Origin: Parasponia andersonii
Taxonomy: Eukaryota > Streptophyta > Magnoliopsida > Rosales > Cannabaceae
NCBI GenBank assembly: GCA_002914805.1
Contig: JXTB01000746.1
Span: 72,917 to 136,916, forward strand
Length of the DNA: 64,000 nucleotides
Direction of reading: 5' to 3'
Below the pieces are notes generated by a model. The model did no database searches and was not told the origin of the DNA. It saw only the letters and a program-made list of their open reading frames with translations. Shown here piece after piece: positions 44,094-55,186 of this stretch. Every line of letters begins with the position of its first letter. Position 1 is the first letter of the stretch. The translations under genes were made by a program, and so were the position numbers.

Positions 44094-46653
44094 ATTATTA
44101 GTTGGAGTCTAATTGACTTATTTTTATGTTTAATGATTAATTATGGAACTAAGTTCCACCAGATTATAATAAGATTGGCTATATGAGATTGTAGGTTTTG
44201 CATTATTAGTTAGAGTCTAATTGACTTATTTTTATGTTTAATGATTAATTACGGAACTAAGTTCCACCCGATTATAATAAGACGGCTATATAGGATTGTA
44301 GGTCAAAGTATGATTAGTTTTCACTTTCTAAACTGGGATTCACTAATTTTATCTACACTTAGGTGTATGAGAGTAACCAACAATGTGATAACTATTCTAA
44401 GGATATTTTAGAGATGGATACATAAAAATAATGTATAAAATATCCAAAATACTCTTCAGAATTTAAGTTATGTCATTTCTTAGTTATTAAGTATCATTTT
44501 TAGATCAAATCTAGTCATTTTATTTCTATTTCTATCCAGCCACGACTTGAAGCTCTTCAATACCTTTTTACACTTCTCTCAACTCTCTTTAGTCATATCC
44601 AAGACTTTCCAAGTGGAAGAACTCAAATTGGAGCTCAAGAAAAAATAAGATAGGTCCAAATTAGTCAAGGTAATTTCACTAGTCCTTCTTCCTAAGTTTT
44701 GCTTTTTTATTTCAATTCTTTACTTGATACAACTTAAATAATGGTTCATCTAGGTCTTCTTGAATTCTAAAATTAATTTTAAAGTCTTAGAAATTAGTTT
44801 TGTGGAATTAGAAGACAAAAACTTCAACAAAAGTTCAAACTAGTCAAAGTGAGTTTTTTTGTAGAATTTAGAATTAAAAATTTATTTATTTTGCTTTAGT
44901 GTTTAAATCAAAGCCTTTATTTGATGATTAAAGGTCTTAGAAAATCTTATATATTGTTGAAAATATAAAATTTAAGTAGAAGATTAAAATTAGACTTAAA
45001 GTCTCAAAATTTGTTATTAATGAATTTATGTATTTTTGTTGTTAGAATAAGTTCTTTATATTTGTAATTTGATTTTATAAAATTAAAATATATATTTTGT
45101 TGATTTCATTATATAAATATATTTGTTTGGTTGCGGGTTGTGATAATAGAAAAGTATATAAGTGGTTTTATACTTCGTTTAAATAGAAAGGAATTCAAGT
45201 GTACTTAATTTATTCTAAATGATATTCTTTGAGGTGTATATATAGAAATTGGCTTGTAAAATATTATTGCAGGTTTAAAACTATGATTTTACTCATGTGA
45301 GAATGTCTTAAAAATAGAGAAGGTGCTATCAAAGTATTTTAAAAACCAAATGGTACTATTTAGAAGTGAATATACTAGTTTTTATGAAAGTATGCCATTT
45401 TGGATCATTTTTGTACTAAAGAACTAGTATTCATGTATGATTCTAATAAGTTTTTAATGCCAATTATTGGCTACTATGTACCTCATATCACCTGTATGCT
45501 TTCACTTTATATTGTGATTAAGTTTTCTGATTTTGTAAAAATTGTGATTTTAGTCTTGTGATCGTTTTGTTTAAGTATTTTATATTGTAGTGATCATTCT
45601 AGTAAGAAAATTGATATAGGGTCTTCCACACACTTTGCCACAGATAATATTAACTTTTTTCATTATCTTTTTTGTCAGACATAAGGTAAGTAAAGATTTA
45701 TTTTAAATGTATCACAAGCACAATAGTAGATATAAGATGTTTTCCTACATATTTATATGTATTATATTAATTATATATTATTCATATAGTTGTTGTAAAA
45801 TTTACAAAAGATATAAGCAAAGTATAATCATTTAAGCATGATTTATTAAAAAATAAAGTTTTCCATATATTGGATTTAAAGTAGTACTATTACATTAATT
45901 TTACAAGATATGTTTTAAGTACATTGTTTAGTCTGTCTGTGTTGAGTAAGTCTAATTTGCACAACCATTCTTCTTGCATAAGTGGACACAGCTTAATAAT
46001 TGCTGGGATTGAGTATTGTACTATGAGATTTATAAGGTATATTACCTAGTCGGTCTAAGTTAGGTAGGTATGATTCGCATTGGCCATATATTTCTTTCAT
46101 AGGTGAGCACAACCTATCGACTACCACGATTTTGTAGTATACTCAAGACTCTATAAAAAAATAATTTTTGAGAAAAGTGTGTTAAAATGAAAAGTTATGA
46201 AAAAAAAGAATACAATGGGAATTTCAATAAAGTTTATGCATGAAATACGTTCACGAGCATATATGATTTTTACTTGCTGAACATTAGCTTATTTAGTTCC
46301 TGTAATACAGGCAAGAATACTTATGATATATAGAGTTGTTAGTTTGCTAGTACGCTTTTTTATTGCTATGATTATACAGGTGTAAACGAGCTTGACTTGT
46401 GGGCGATGTCTGTATCTTTAATATTTTGATATGCTGTAAATATTACTATTGATGGTAAGATAAACTGATATATTTTTTGATTGTATATTTTTTAAAGATA
46501 TTTTCAGAAAGTAATGTCATGCAACTTCTTTTGTTTTATAATTTGAAACGTTTAAATTGGCTCATTTTTAAATAAAACTAAAGTTATTTATTAAAGAATA
46601 ATACTTCATAGTTTGACTTATATAGTCATGTAGACGAGTTAGAGGGTGCTACA
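44094..46653 (+). mobile_element. LTR-like sequence, probable solo LTR
   Basis: Non-coding. The right end reads gagttagagggtgctaca at 46,653, the form in which many long plant gypsy LTRs end, and it interrupts a module known from two other copies (46,654 onward matches 57,040 back to 56,030). No primer site follows, so a solo LTR is likely. The left end is not fixed; 44,094 is where a 108-bp tandem duplication starts. A further imperfect duplication of about 125 bp lies at 45,895-46,145 ('agtctgtctgtgttgagtaag' and 'agtcggtctaagttaggtag'). Confidence 0.45.
44095..44310. repeat. 108-bp tandem duplication
   Basis: Two units, 44,095-44,202 and 44,203-44,310, share tattagttRgagtctaatt..gactta and ggaactaagttccacc with only a few differences. 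Confidence 0.8.
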
Positions 46654-47580
46654 TGTATAGAACTTAGTCTCTGAGTGCATATATCTTTCTAATATTATCT
46701 CAATTCTGCACAATATTTCAAAAGCATATGTTGCTTCTATTTGAAAGTGATAAATTAAGTAGTGCTACGGGGTACTAGTGGTGTATAACACTACAACGAT
46801 ATATTACTATGTCACGTATGATTCTAATTAATAAATTAGATCCCACATAGACCCACTTGAAATGTATTTGTAATTAACCAATAATAGACAGATACATTAT
46901 GTGAAGTTGGATAACGTATGGTGCATTATAACATTAAATCTCTTTAATTACTAGCAACGCAAGAATCAACTACCCAACCACCAACTAAAATAAGTCTACA
47001 TTAATTTTTATTTTAATGTTCTTGTAATTATCCTCTTTGTCTTTATTTTTTCTTCGATAATATACTTCATATTGTATGTCTAATGATAACTGTTCGTTTT
47101 CACATTGTAATATCGTGCAGCTTTTTAATTTTCATTCATATCGTTTTCAGGACAATGTTGTTTTTCTAGTTTTGTGTCATACTTCAATGCCTATCGTTGA
47201 TCTCGATTCTCTGATTTCTGTCGTCTTCATGTTATCTGTCGGTTTTCTCATGTTTATCTCGTTTCATTTGTTGTCGTTTATATATGCTTGTGGTGGTTTC
47301 TTAACTAGTTTTCGTTTTTTATGATATATATGTCGCTCTAGAGGTCTCAGCGTTGTCTTCAATATTAATGGCATATTCTTCGCTTCATCCCGTACGTCAA
47401 ACACGTTAAGAGTGAGGTAGAAGTAGAAGTAGTTAAACATTGACAAAATGTGCATGACAGATAAGAAAGCAAGTAAATTAAGACCAATTAAAGACTCACT
47501 TTTATGACTTCCTTTTCTTCCTCATTAGCATTTTTTTTTTTGTCGCTGGAGTCTTAACTTTATTAATTAATCAAAAGCAT
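46654..47580 (+). repeat. Dispersed module, inverted copy A
   Basis: Matches, in reverse complement, 57,040 to 56,030 and 60,275 to 59,605. Shared landmarks are the string around tatgcttttgaaatattgtgcag, the pair agagatttaatg and gactcttcc/gattcaac, a GTCGTTT array (47,090-47,335) and the block atggcatattcttcgcttcatccc. No intact reading frame is common to the copies beyond the short array-derived one. Confidence 0.8.
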
Positions 47581-48559
47581 TTGATTACAATAATATATGC
47601 TCTAATTGTATCTAAAATAGAAAAAGCTAATCCATTATGAATAAAATAGATACTCTGAATGATTATGTCCACTCGACCAACCATGGTATGTGACTACTTT
47701 TGTCATGCACTCCTGATGCAATCACGTATTACCATGTTCAAACATATCTGTTCCCAACTTTTTGTTAGAATTGGTCAACAAAGGACGATATTGGACCCAA
47801 AAACTGCGTGAATGATTTGACTATTAAGCATTTCACTTAATAAAATTAAATATTGGTTCCGGATTTGCTCGATCAAAGAAATGCAAAGTATTAACTTTTA
47901 ACTTCTAAGATAAATTAGTGAGAGAATATAGCTTTAAACTTGGGTCTACATTAGAAAAAAATAATAATCACAACAACAAAAACAAAAAACTACCGAACTT
48001 TATCCCACTTATATCAGTTTAATAAATACATTACACAATCATGCATTAATATGCCATACTACCAGATTCTTTGATGTGGCTGTGTTTGTTTTCCGAGAAC
48101 AAACCAGAAGGAAAGTGAAAGGCATCCTTGTACTGTCAGATTATTGAGGGTTCTACAAGATATTCAGATCTATGGGACTAAACTCCGGCCTTAAGCCCCT
48201 GCCGTGGATATAGGTTTGCCTTTTGGAGTCTGAACCAAGTATCTATTATGTTCTTGTTTCTCTGATTTTCTGTGAATTGTTCATCGACACAAACTTGAGG
48301 ATAATTTAGATATGAAACGAACATTTTATCTAGAAGGATTAGAACAAGTATAATACAGGAACAAACTAAGTGAAAGCCCCTTGCGACTTGAAAAACTACA
48401 TTGAACTTTAATCATCATCTCTGAACAGAAACGATTCCAAATACAGGGAGGCAAAGAAAATGGAAGGAAATAAAAGTTATGAATGGTTGAATTTTTGGGA
48501 AACAAGAAAATGATTAGAAAGAAACATCTAGTTTTAACTAGAAATTAAATTAAAAAGTT
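47581..48559. other. Intergenic, no gene seen
   Basis: AT-rich sequence without recognisable coding content or repeats. Confidence 0.4.
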
Positions 48560-48690
48560 ATAAACTGAATTCATTTTGCAGACTTCCAACAAGCACCACT
48601 TTCCTCCGTTAGCTAGCCAGCTAGCTAGTTTCTTCTCTTGCCTCTCAAGCGAGCATTCATTGTACGACGTTGTCCTACTCCTCCAACATT
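48560..48690 (-). pseudogene. Orphan RLP 3' end (basic tail and 3' untranslated region)
   Basis: On minus, 48,687 to 48,625 reads GVGQRRTMNARLRGKRRN followed by TAG, close to the tail of RLP copy 1 (GGQRRRNKTNARLRS). The untranslated sequence after it (ctagctagc..ggaggaaagtggtgc) is also shared with that copy at 13,155-13,185. No LRR sequence precedes it on minus, so only the last 20 codons remain. It belongs to the long-basic-tail subgroup. Confidence 0.72.
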
Positions 48691-48839
48691 CCCAATTACC
48701 CAATTTTCAAACCTTGTACTGAAAGTTTGAAATAGAATTATGTATGTTGAACCAATACGAGTGGAATAGAATTATTATCTAAATATTTTTCAACAATTAC
48801 CTCTCTTCCATGAAAGTTTAAATCGGATTCAGTTTCAGG

Positions 48840-49330
48840 TTCTTGTCGCTTAAGTTGAAAGCTATATTTGACTCAAATTCTTCACTTTGTTTTTCTTTGT
48901 CGCTGAAATCAGACATTGGACTTGGTTCAAACATTCTTTTTTTCCATCTTATTACTTAAATCAAATATTGGACCAAACTCAAAAGTGTTTAGTTCTTCCC
49001 ACTTGTTTTCCTCAACAAAAAGATCTTTATCAACATATGTTCCTTTCTTCCAACATTTTGGCCAATTAGCATGGTCGCGTATTTTATACTTGTTTAGAGA
49101 AGCTTGTTCAATACTTGGGCAACATGACAATCTTTTGTACCACCAATCACAACTTTATTACTGAAATTTTGAGCAAACCGCTTCTCCAATTTCAAAGTTC
49201 GTTGATATGCGTGCTTATAATTGTGAGGCAAAAGAGGCAAATCGGAACAATTTCTCCAATAGAAGTTATATTTGCATCTGCAAGTGGGATAAAGAGTCCA
49301 ATGTGTGGTGGTTCTATTGTCATCTTTCAT
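48840..49330 (-). pseudogene. Unidentified coding remnant
   Basis: Two overlapping minus frames, 49,330-49,094 (78 residues) and 49,130-48,927 (67 residues), read smoothly into each other if one frameshift near 49,110 is assumed. The first has a Cys/Trp/Tyr-rich part (CRCKYNFYWRNCSD) and then KLEKRFAQNFSNKVVIGG. The second is charged with Trp-rich segments (HANWPKCWKKGTYVDKD). A third, acidic Ser/Glu-rich stretch (PSPMSDFSDKEKQSEEFES) continues to about 48,840 in another frame. The amino-acid composition looks like real protein and unlike the T/A-rich chance frames nearby. I do not recognise the family. It could be a gene fragment carried in by a mobile element or a remnant of a non-RLP neighbour. 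Confidence 0.45.
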
Positions 49331-50419
49331 TATTCTCTTCCTACTCTCTTTTTTGTGAATACTTTTATTACAAAATTATTCTTCAATGAAATGACAAAAA
49401 TATACAAACAAATAAAAAAAATATAACAATATAAGAAAATAATAAATAACTCTTCTATCTTAAATTGTTCCCAATTCTCTATCATTAGATATATTTTTTC
49501 CTACTACATATTACAGTATGTGTTTCAAATAATGTAAATGGAAATCAAATCAAATGAATTTTTTCACAAACTACAAATACACCATGCATGACTATGTAAA
49601 CAATGACCCATTCTATAAATAAATAAAATTTCTAGAAGACAAAATATTGATAAACAAATCTTTTTTTCCCCTCTTTTATACATATAAGATCATTTCTCTC
49701 GTGTACGTGTTCTGTGTGAGAGAAACAAATTATATTTCAATCATTTTATTTCTACTTTTAAAAAACCAAAATATAGTGAAGAGATATATTGATTCAGTAA
49801 TCTCTCGTCTTTTTTATAATTTTTAATTAATAAACATACTTCTGGAGTCTAATGAAAAAAAAAAAAAAAAGAGACACGTTTTGAAATATTATAAAGAGAG
49901 AAAATTCTGGGAAAAATCATAGAACAAATGGAATGAGATTGTAATAAAAACTTTAAAACCTATGAAAAGTGAGAGAGAATTACTATGGGAAACTAAAGGA
50001 AAATCATTTCTCAAATAGTTTACGGTCAACTTTGGAATTAAAAGGGTCAATAGGAGTGGCAAAAGAAATATTAAAATTTTTTGAAATATGGAAAGGGTAG
50101 CTTTAAAAAAACGGCGGGAAATGAAATAAAGAGTCGACACTAGACCCATCTCCCCCCTTTTCAAATTTTATCTATTTAATTACAATTTTACCCTTAACTT
50201 AAAAGAATTTGTTTTGGGTGCTTCATCTATGTATACCGCATAATTACTTTTATTGATATTATTCAATAAAAAATTCATATCCAAACAAACAAGTTTCAAG
50301 AGACCTTCAAATCCATCAATTACCTATAGAACACTAACAGTTTATTTTACCAAAAAAATAAGTTTGCAATAATATACCAAGTGGAAAGAATAAAGTTGAT
50401 CTCATTTTTGTTTAAGTAG
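49331..50419. other. Intergenic, AT-rich
   Basis: Contains an A-rich run (49,854-49,870) and simple AT sequence. The 91-codon minus frame at 49,889-50,164 is Leu/Phe-rich from composition only. Confidence 0.4.
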
Positions 50420-51178
50420 GACCAGTTGAAAATAAGCATTTTAAATCACATTACGAGCAATTTCTATTCCACATTTTATACTCGATTTATGTCGTTCGGA
50501 CATATTAATATGACGATCATTGAGGGTTCTAGTTGGTATTCTAATAAGTATAGCGACAAGTGCAATGATTTCATACTAATATGCTTGATAGATGAGATTG
50601 TACATTTGAGGATATATTCAAGAGCTAGCTTTCAGTTTAACAATACAATCATATTTAGTACATATGTGACTCAAATGCGAGATTGTTAGGAAATTATATT
50701 TCCTATTAATTTATAGGCCACATATTCAGTAATTATATTGGGCTAAACTATTTCTAAGTAGACTCTAATTAAACGATTTATTGAGATAGATGAAAATATC
50801 CAATAGATATGGGTTATAATGTGAATATCTTTTTAATCACTCAGTTAGAGTAGATAGATACCCTAACTGATTTGATTATATAAAGTTTAACTTTTAGGGT
50901 TTTAGTCTTTAAGTCAAATAGAATGTGTGTTATTCTTTCTCGGTTATCATCACTAAAAGAGGAATTCATTGAACAGACACAGAGTATTATTTCGATTGTA
51001 GAAGATTTCTAACCGTCTAGCTCTCATTCATTTAATACTTCTGCTGTAGAGTTCATTGTCTTTGGTTATAGACTCAGGTTATAGTTATAATTTCTCAACA
51101 AATCTTTTGCTTAATTGATTGATATGAATAATCCTAAGGATTGTGTTAGGCTGTATTCAATCTAATTTATGTCTAACA
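50420..51178 (+). mobile_element. 3' end of a Ty1/copia-like element with its LTR
   Basis: The LTR at 50,684-51,178 (495 bp) begins TGTTAGGAAATTATATTTCC and ends ATGTCTAACA, with a 6-bp inverted terminal repeat TGTTAG/CTAACA. It is preceded by tcaaatgcgagat, the usual purine-rich tract and LTR junction text of copia elements (..tgggagat TGTTagg). Left of it 50,420-50,683 is decayed internal sequence with an 87-codon frame of no clear function. No 5' LTR or target duplication was found. The right end abuts an RLP fragment at 51,179. Confidence 0.62.
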
Positions 51179-51384
51179 CCGGAATCTTTCCTGGGAAATT
51201 ATTGCATGACAAATCAATGGTTGTGAGGATAGTTTGGACTTTTACCAGCTCAACATTCAAGCGTTTCATAGTTAATACAGAGTCCTGATAACAGCGTTCT
51301 CCTATTTACTCCATTTTGACTATCTCTTCATTCATCATGGCTTTGAAGCTCCCAAAGTATTTTGTGGGAGGAACACCAAAATGT
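51179..51384 (-). pseudogene. Orphan RLP fragment (island region)
   Basis: On minus it matches the intact + gene around residues 715-780: GVPPTKYFGSFKAMMNEE, then a TAA where Met is expected, then the island and IDLSCNNFPGKIP. It stops exactly at the copia-like LTR. It belongs to the short-tail subgroup (closer to the gene at 39.6 kb than to the adjacent gene at 51.7 kb), so it is not a piece duplicated from its neighbour. Confidence 0.75.
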
Positions 51385-51734
51385 ATTTCACCCACTAAAT
51401 TAAGAGTATCAATATACGTTTCTCACTTGTTACATATATTTTGAGAAACAACCATTTATTATCATTTTGAAAACTTTATTAGCATACAAAAGGACGTTGA
51501 AAGCACAATAATAAGAAGCAACCTAATTTTCGTAACAAGTAATTCGATAAAATTCTCTTTACTAAAGTACAACTACGGCTAAAACTTTTATTAAAAGGAA
51601 CATAATACATAGTTACTAGCAACAAGAATTAAGAAACTTTTGCGACCTTATAAATTAGAACAAGATTTATTTCAAGACACACGCATAACAGCTCCAACAA
51701 ACTCTAAATTTCCACAACATACCGACTATTTCAA
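51385..51734 (-). terminator. 3' untranslated region of the minus-strand RLP
   Basis: AATAAA on minus at 51,666-51,671 lies about 65 bp after the stop codon and is a good polyadenylation signal. A second AATAAAA on minus occurs near 51,590. Nothing else is seen up to the RLP fragment. Confidence 0.55.
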
Positions 51735-54700
51735 CTAGTGTGTTCTTCGAATTCCACGATTTCGACGAGTTTTACGCTTTGATCCTTTCCCCAAAAAGTG
51801 CTGTTGTTTTTCCCTGACGATTTCCACAAGCCAATCAATCGCTCTATCTGTAAGCACAATATATCCGATTGAGATTCCAATTATCAGTCCACTTCCATAT
51901 CCCATCAGTGCAATTTTCCAATCAAATCCATTCACGTGATCCTCTTCATCGCTTTCATGTTGAGAGGTTGGAGACGATGGTTGGTACGTTGTGTCATCGC
52001 TGCACGATTTAGAAATAGGAAATCCACACAAGCCCAAATTTCCACTGTATGAATCATCTCTGAATGTGTTGAATTGCGGACTGCGCGGTATTGGTCCCTC
52101 CAATTTGTTCATGGACAGGTTCAAAAATTGGAGTTGAATCAGATTTGCTGCCAATTGCCATGGAATCTTTCCGACAAGCTGATTTGATGAGAGATCTAAC
52201 CATTCGAGATTGCTCAAATTTCCCAAGGATGCTGGAATATTGCCGGTTAACATGTTATGCGAAAAATTGAGCCCCTTTAGTGAATTGAGCTTACCAATCA
52301 GCTTTGGAATCTCTCCCGTGAAGTTATTTCTTGAGAAGTCAATAGCTATAAACATGGTCTGGATCTTCTCCAACTTGAAGTAGTATCCTTTGATTGCCAT
52401 TGTGGCTGAATCTTGATAATTAATACTCATTGGATAGGATAACTCCATATATTGCAAGTCCTTTGTATGAGCATCCATCATGCCTACAAAGTTGTCAAAA
52501 TATTTTGTCGGCAAGAGACCTGTGAATTCATTGTTAGAGAGATCCATAATTCTCAACTTTCGAAAGGAAAATCGTACCTTTAGATTACTTGTAAGTGGAC
52601 CACGAAATCTATTAGATCTCAAGATAAGAACTTGGAGCTTTGGAAGAGATTGCAACCAATGGGGAAACGGTCCATTTATCTTGTTGTTTCCAACGTCGAA
52701 AAATTCCAAATTTTTACAATTGCCCAAAGATTTGGGCAAGGACCCTTCCAATTGATTTTCGTTAAGGCTCAGAACACTCATAGAGTTCCCTTTTGCAAAA
52801 GTAGAAGGAATGATGCCACGGAACTTATTCATCTGCAAATCTAGCACTATCAGGGAATCACTTGAATTTCCAATGCATGGAGGAATGTCCCCACTCAAAC
52901 TGTTATTTGACAAATCAAGGACTTGAAGCCAGCTGAGGTCGCAAATCATAGACGACATCCCCCCATTCAATTCATTGTTAGAGATTGAAAAGACATATGT
53001 GCTAGGTGGTGGAATTGGTAGGTGACCTTGAAGACGGTTAGAGTGCAGATCAATGTATTCTAGATTCTTCCATGGAATTTGGTCCATATGCTTTAAAGAG
53101 TTATTAGAAAGATCTAGAAAAAGCAATGAATCCTTCCCCACATTCTGCAGCCAGCTGGGAACACTCCCTTCAAGTTGATTGTTGGAAAGGTCCAAGTATT
53201 CTAAATTTTCTAAACTTCTTAAGGAGTATGAGAATTCACTTACACCACATGATGACAAATATAATGCGGAAAGGGTACTGGGCAAAGTAAAATGAGTACT
53301 ATTGATGGAATGTAGTGATAAGATATTATAAGAAATATCAAGATATTCGAGACTTTTCAACTTTGAAAACTGGTCTAACCGGACAACACCACTCAGGTTA
53401 TTTGACGACAAATGCAAATATGAAAGATTCACTTGCTGAAAAATTGATCTTGGAAAAAGACCTTGTAGTTTGTTATAACCAAAATGAAGCTCAATCAAAG
53501 AATTATACTTGAATTCCTGAATGTTACCAGTGAATTGGTTGCCTTGTAGATATAAATATTGTAAAGATGGAAGGAAATATAACCAGGAAGGTATTGTCCC
53601 ATTAAGTTTGTTAGAATCTAACTTTAAGGATTTTAAATTCAATGGAAGAGGGCCCAGTAATTGATTTTCTGAAGAGACACGTGCAAATGAATTTTTTGTT
53701 GAGTTGCAACAAATTTCTGGAAGTTGGCCGATGAAATTACTGGATGAAAGGTCTAAATATTTTAGATGTTGAAGATTTGAAAAAAATGAGCTTGGGATTT
53801 GACTACCAAAATTATTTTCAGAAAGGTCTAAGGAAGTGATTCGTGTGAAATTACCAAGTAATTTAGGAGATGGTCCTCTGAAATTGCATTCTCTGAGAGA
53901 CAAAACTCGTAGATACTTCAACTTTCTGGTTAGATAGGGCAGATCTATAAGGAATCCAGACTCAGAAAGATCCAACACTTTAAGTGGGCTGCTCCAATTA
54001 TATCGAGGGAATGAACCATTGAGATCTACATTCACACTTAAATCGAGCTTTTGAAGGTTTGGTAGGCTGAATATATTTTCTGGAAATTCCCCCTTCAATC
54101 CACTTTCACTCATATGAAGAGATGTCAAAGAAGTTGACAAATTTTGAAAGGAATTAGGTGAGACATATGACATATTGATGGCTTTCAGGAACAATTCTCG
54201 GATATTTGTTAGGTTTGCTACAATTCTTTTCCAGCTAGATGTCTCTACTTCCAAATCGTAATTCCAACTCAAGTCAAGTGTAACCAAGTTGGACAAGTAA
54301 GACAATTCAAGAGGAACTTGGCCAGTGAAACCCGAGTAAGAAAGGTCAAGGAGAATCATATTTGGAAACCTACCAAATTGGGATGAAATTTTGGAACCAT
54401 CAAAATAATTATGGGAGAGATGAAGAGATTGGAGATTTCCAAGGGAGAAAAGGGTGCTGTTGGAGTGAAGAATGCCTTGAAGCCCACTGCATTTAAGGTC
54501 AAGGCGGATGACATGGCCTGTGAAATCATCACATGTGACTCCACTCCATTTGCAGCAATCCCGGCTCACATCCCATGAACTTGTACTATTAGGATTAGAG
54601 ATCCCATAATTAGTAGCACACTCGTATAAATAAGAACCCTCATCTATATTGGAAAAAGAGCTCTTGAAGTGGAGCAAAGCAGAGCTTTCATGGGGATGGC

Positions 54701-54791
54701 ACAATGGAGAAGGAGGAGAAGACGAAGAGTTAAATGGAGAAAGAACAAGCAAGAAGAGAAGGAGACAATAGAGCCATGAGAATGAACCCAT
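51735..54791 (-). CDS. LRR receptor-like protein (Cf-9/9DC-type), intact
   Basis: Intronless, 1,018 residues. Signal peptide MGSFSWLYCLLLFLLVL, LRR N-cap with CHPHESSALLHFKSSF (31-46) and SRDCCKWSGVTCDDFTGHVI (76-95), then about 30 LRRs with many N-glycosylation sequons. An island (about 770-815, with MSINYQDSATMAIKGYYF) precedes the last four LRRs. An acidic juxtamembrane part (HESDEEDH), a transmembrane helix (959-980, MGYGSGLIIGISIGYIVL, GxxxG spacing) and a 38-residue cytoplasmic tail with a strongly basic end (GSKRKTRRNRGIRR) follow. It lacks a kinase, so by family precedent it would act at the plasma membrane with SOBIR1/BAK1-like kinases in pathogen recognition; the ligand is unknown. 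No stop or frameshift. It pairs with RLP copy 1 and the 48.6-kb fragment as the long-tail subgroup. Confidence 0.96.
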   Translation of the reverse strand: MGSFSWLYCLLLFLLVLSPFNSSSSPPSPLCHPHESSALLHFKSSFSNIDEGSYLYECATNYGISNPNSTSSWDVSRDCCKWSGVTCDDFTGHVIRLDLKCSGLQGILHSNSTLFSLGNLQSLHLSHNYFDGSKISSQFGRFPNMILLDLSYSGFTGQVPLELSYLSNLVTLDLSWNYDLEVETSSWKRIVANLTNIRELFLKAINMSYVSPNSFQNLSTSLTSLHMSESGLKGEFPENIFSLPNLQKLDLSVNVDLNGSFPRYNWSSPLKVLDLSESGFLIDLPYLTRKLKYLRVLSLRECNFRGPSPKLLGNFTRITSLDLSENNFGSQIPSSFFSNLQHLKYLDLSSSNFIGQLPEICCNSTKNSFARVSSENQLLGPLPLNLKSLKLDSNKLNGTIPSWLYFLPSLQYLYLQGNQFTGNIQEFKYNSLIELHFGYNKLQGLFPRSIFQQVNLSYLHLSSNNLSGVVRLDQFSKLKSLEYLDISYNILSLHSINSTHFTLPSTLSALYLSSCGVSEFSYSLRSLENLEYLDLSNNQLEGSVPSWLQNVGKDSLLFLDLSNNSLKHMDQIPWKNLEYIDLHSNRLQGHLPIPPPSTYVFSISNNELNGGMSSMICDLSWLQVLDLSNNSLSGDIPPCIGNSSDSLIVLDLQMNKFRGIIPSTFAKGNSMSVLSLNENQLEGSLPKSLGNCKNLEFFDVGNNKINGPFPHWLQSLPKLQVLILRSNRFRGPLTSNLKVRFSFRKLRIMDLSNNEFTGLLPTKYFDNFVGMMDAHTKDLQYMELSYPMSINYQDSATMAIKGYYFKLEKIQTMFIAIDFSRNNFTGEIPKLIGKLNSLKGLNFSHNMLTGNIPASLGNLSNLEWLDLSSNQLVGKIPWQLAANLIQLQFLNLSMNKLEGPIPRSPQFNTFRDDSYSGNLGLCGFPISKSCSDDTTYQPSSPTSQHESDEEDHVNGFDWKIALMGYGSGLIIGISIGYIVLTDRAIDWLVEIVREKQQHFLGKGSKRKTRRNRGIRRTH

Positions 54792-54872
54792 TATTTTCTG
54801 GCAAAATATTCAATATATGTTTTTGAGGTGAGTTTAATTCGTTGGTGAGAGTTAGATGCTATACGAGCATGA

Positions 54873-54883
54873 ATATTTATATA
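54873..54883 (-). promoter_or_regulatory. Probable TATA box of the minus-strand RLP
   Basis: Minus strand TATATAAATAT, about 85 bp before the start codon at 54,791. The spacing is normal for a plant gene with a short leader. Confidence 0.6.
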
Positions 54884-55140
54884 GGCAGCCAAGGCCTTCT
54901 ACTCATAATATTCATGAGTTTAAGACGTTGGCTTCGTTGGTCCTACTGTTGACTAGACGATAATATTCATGATTATCTCTATGTTCCTTTTCAGCAAAGG
55001 TGTACAATCTACATAATAAAGGATAATAGTGCGAAAAGAAAGAAAATTGGATCCTTAATTAATAGTTGTGAATTAATTTTATTGTCGTGTAGAAGATACG
55101 ATGCATACATGGTGTGTATAACTCTTAGTAGAACAAAATA

Positions 55141-55143
<3 letters not shown>

Positions 55144-55182
<39 letters not shown>
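55144..55182. repeat. TA microsatellite
   Basis: Uninterrupted (AT)n of about 39 bp within copy B. It creates the Tyr-Ile repeat frames on both strands, which are not genes. Confidence 0.95.

Positions 55183-55186
<4 letters not shown>

Noticed and set aside
49889-50164. 91-codon minus frame
   Set aside because: Leu/Phe-rich by composition, no domain, and in sequence otherwise rich in simple AT repeats.
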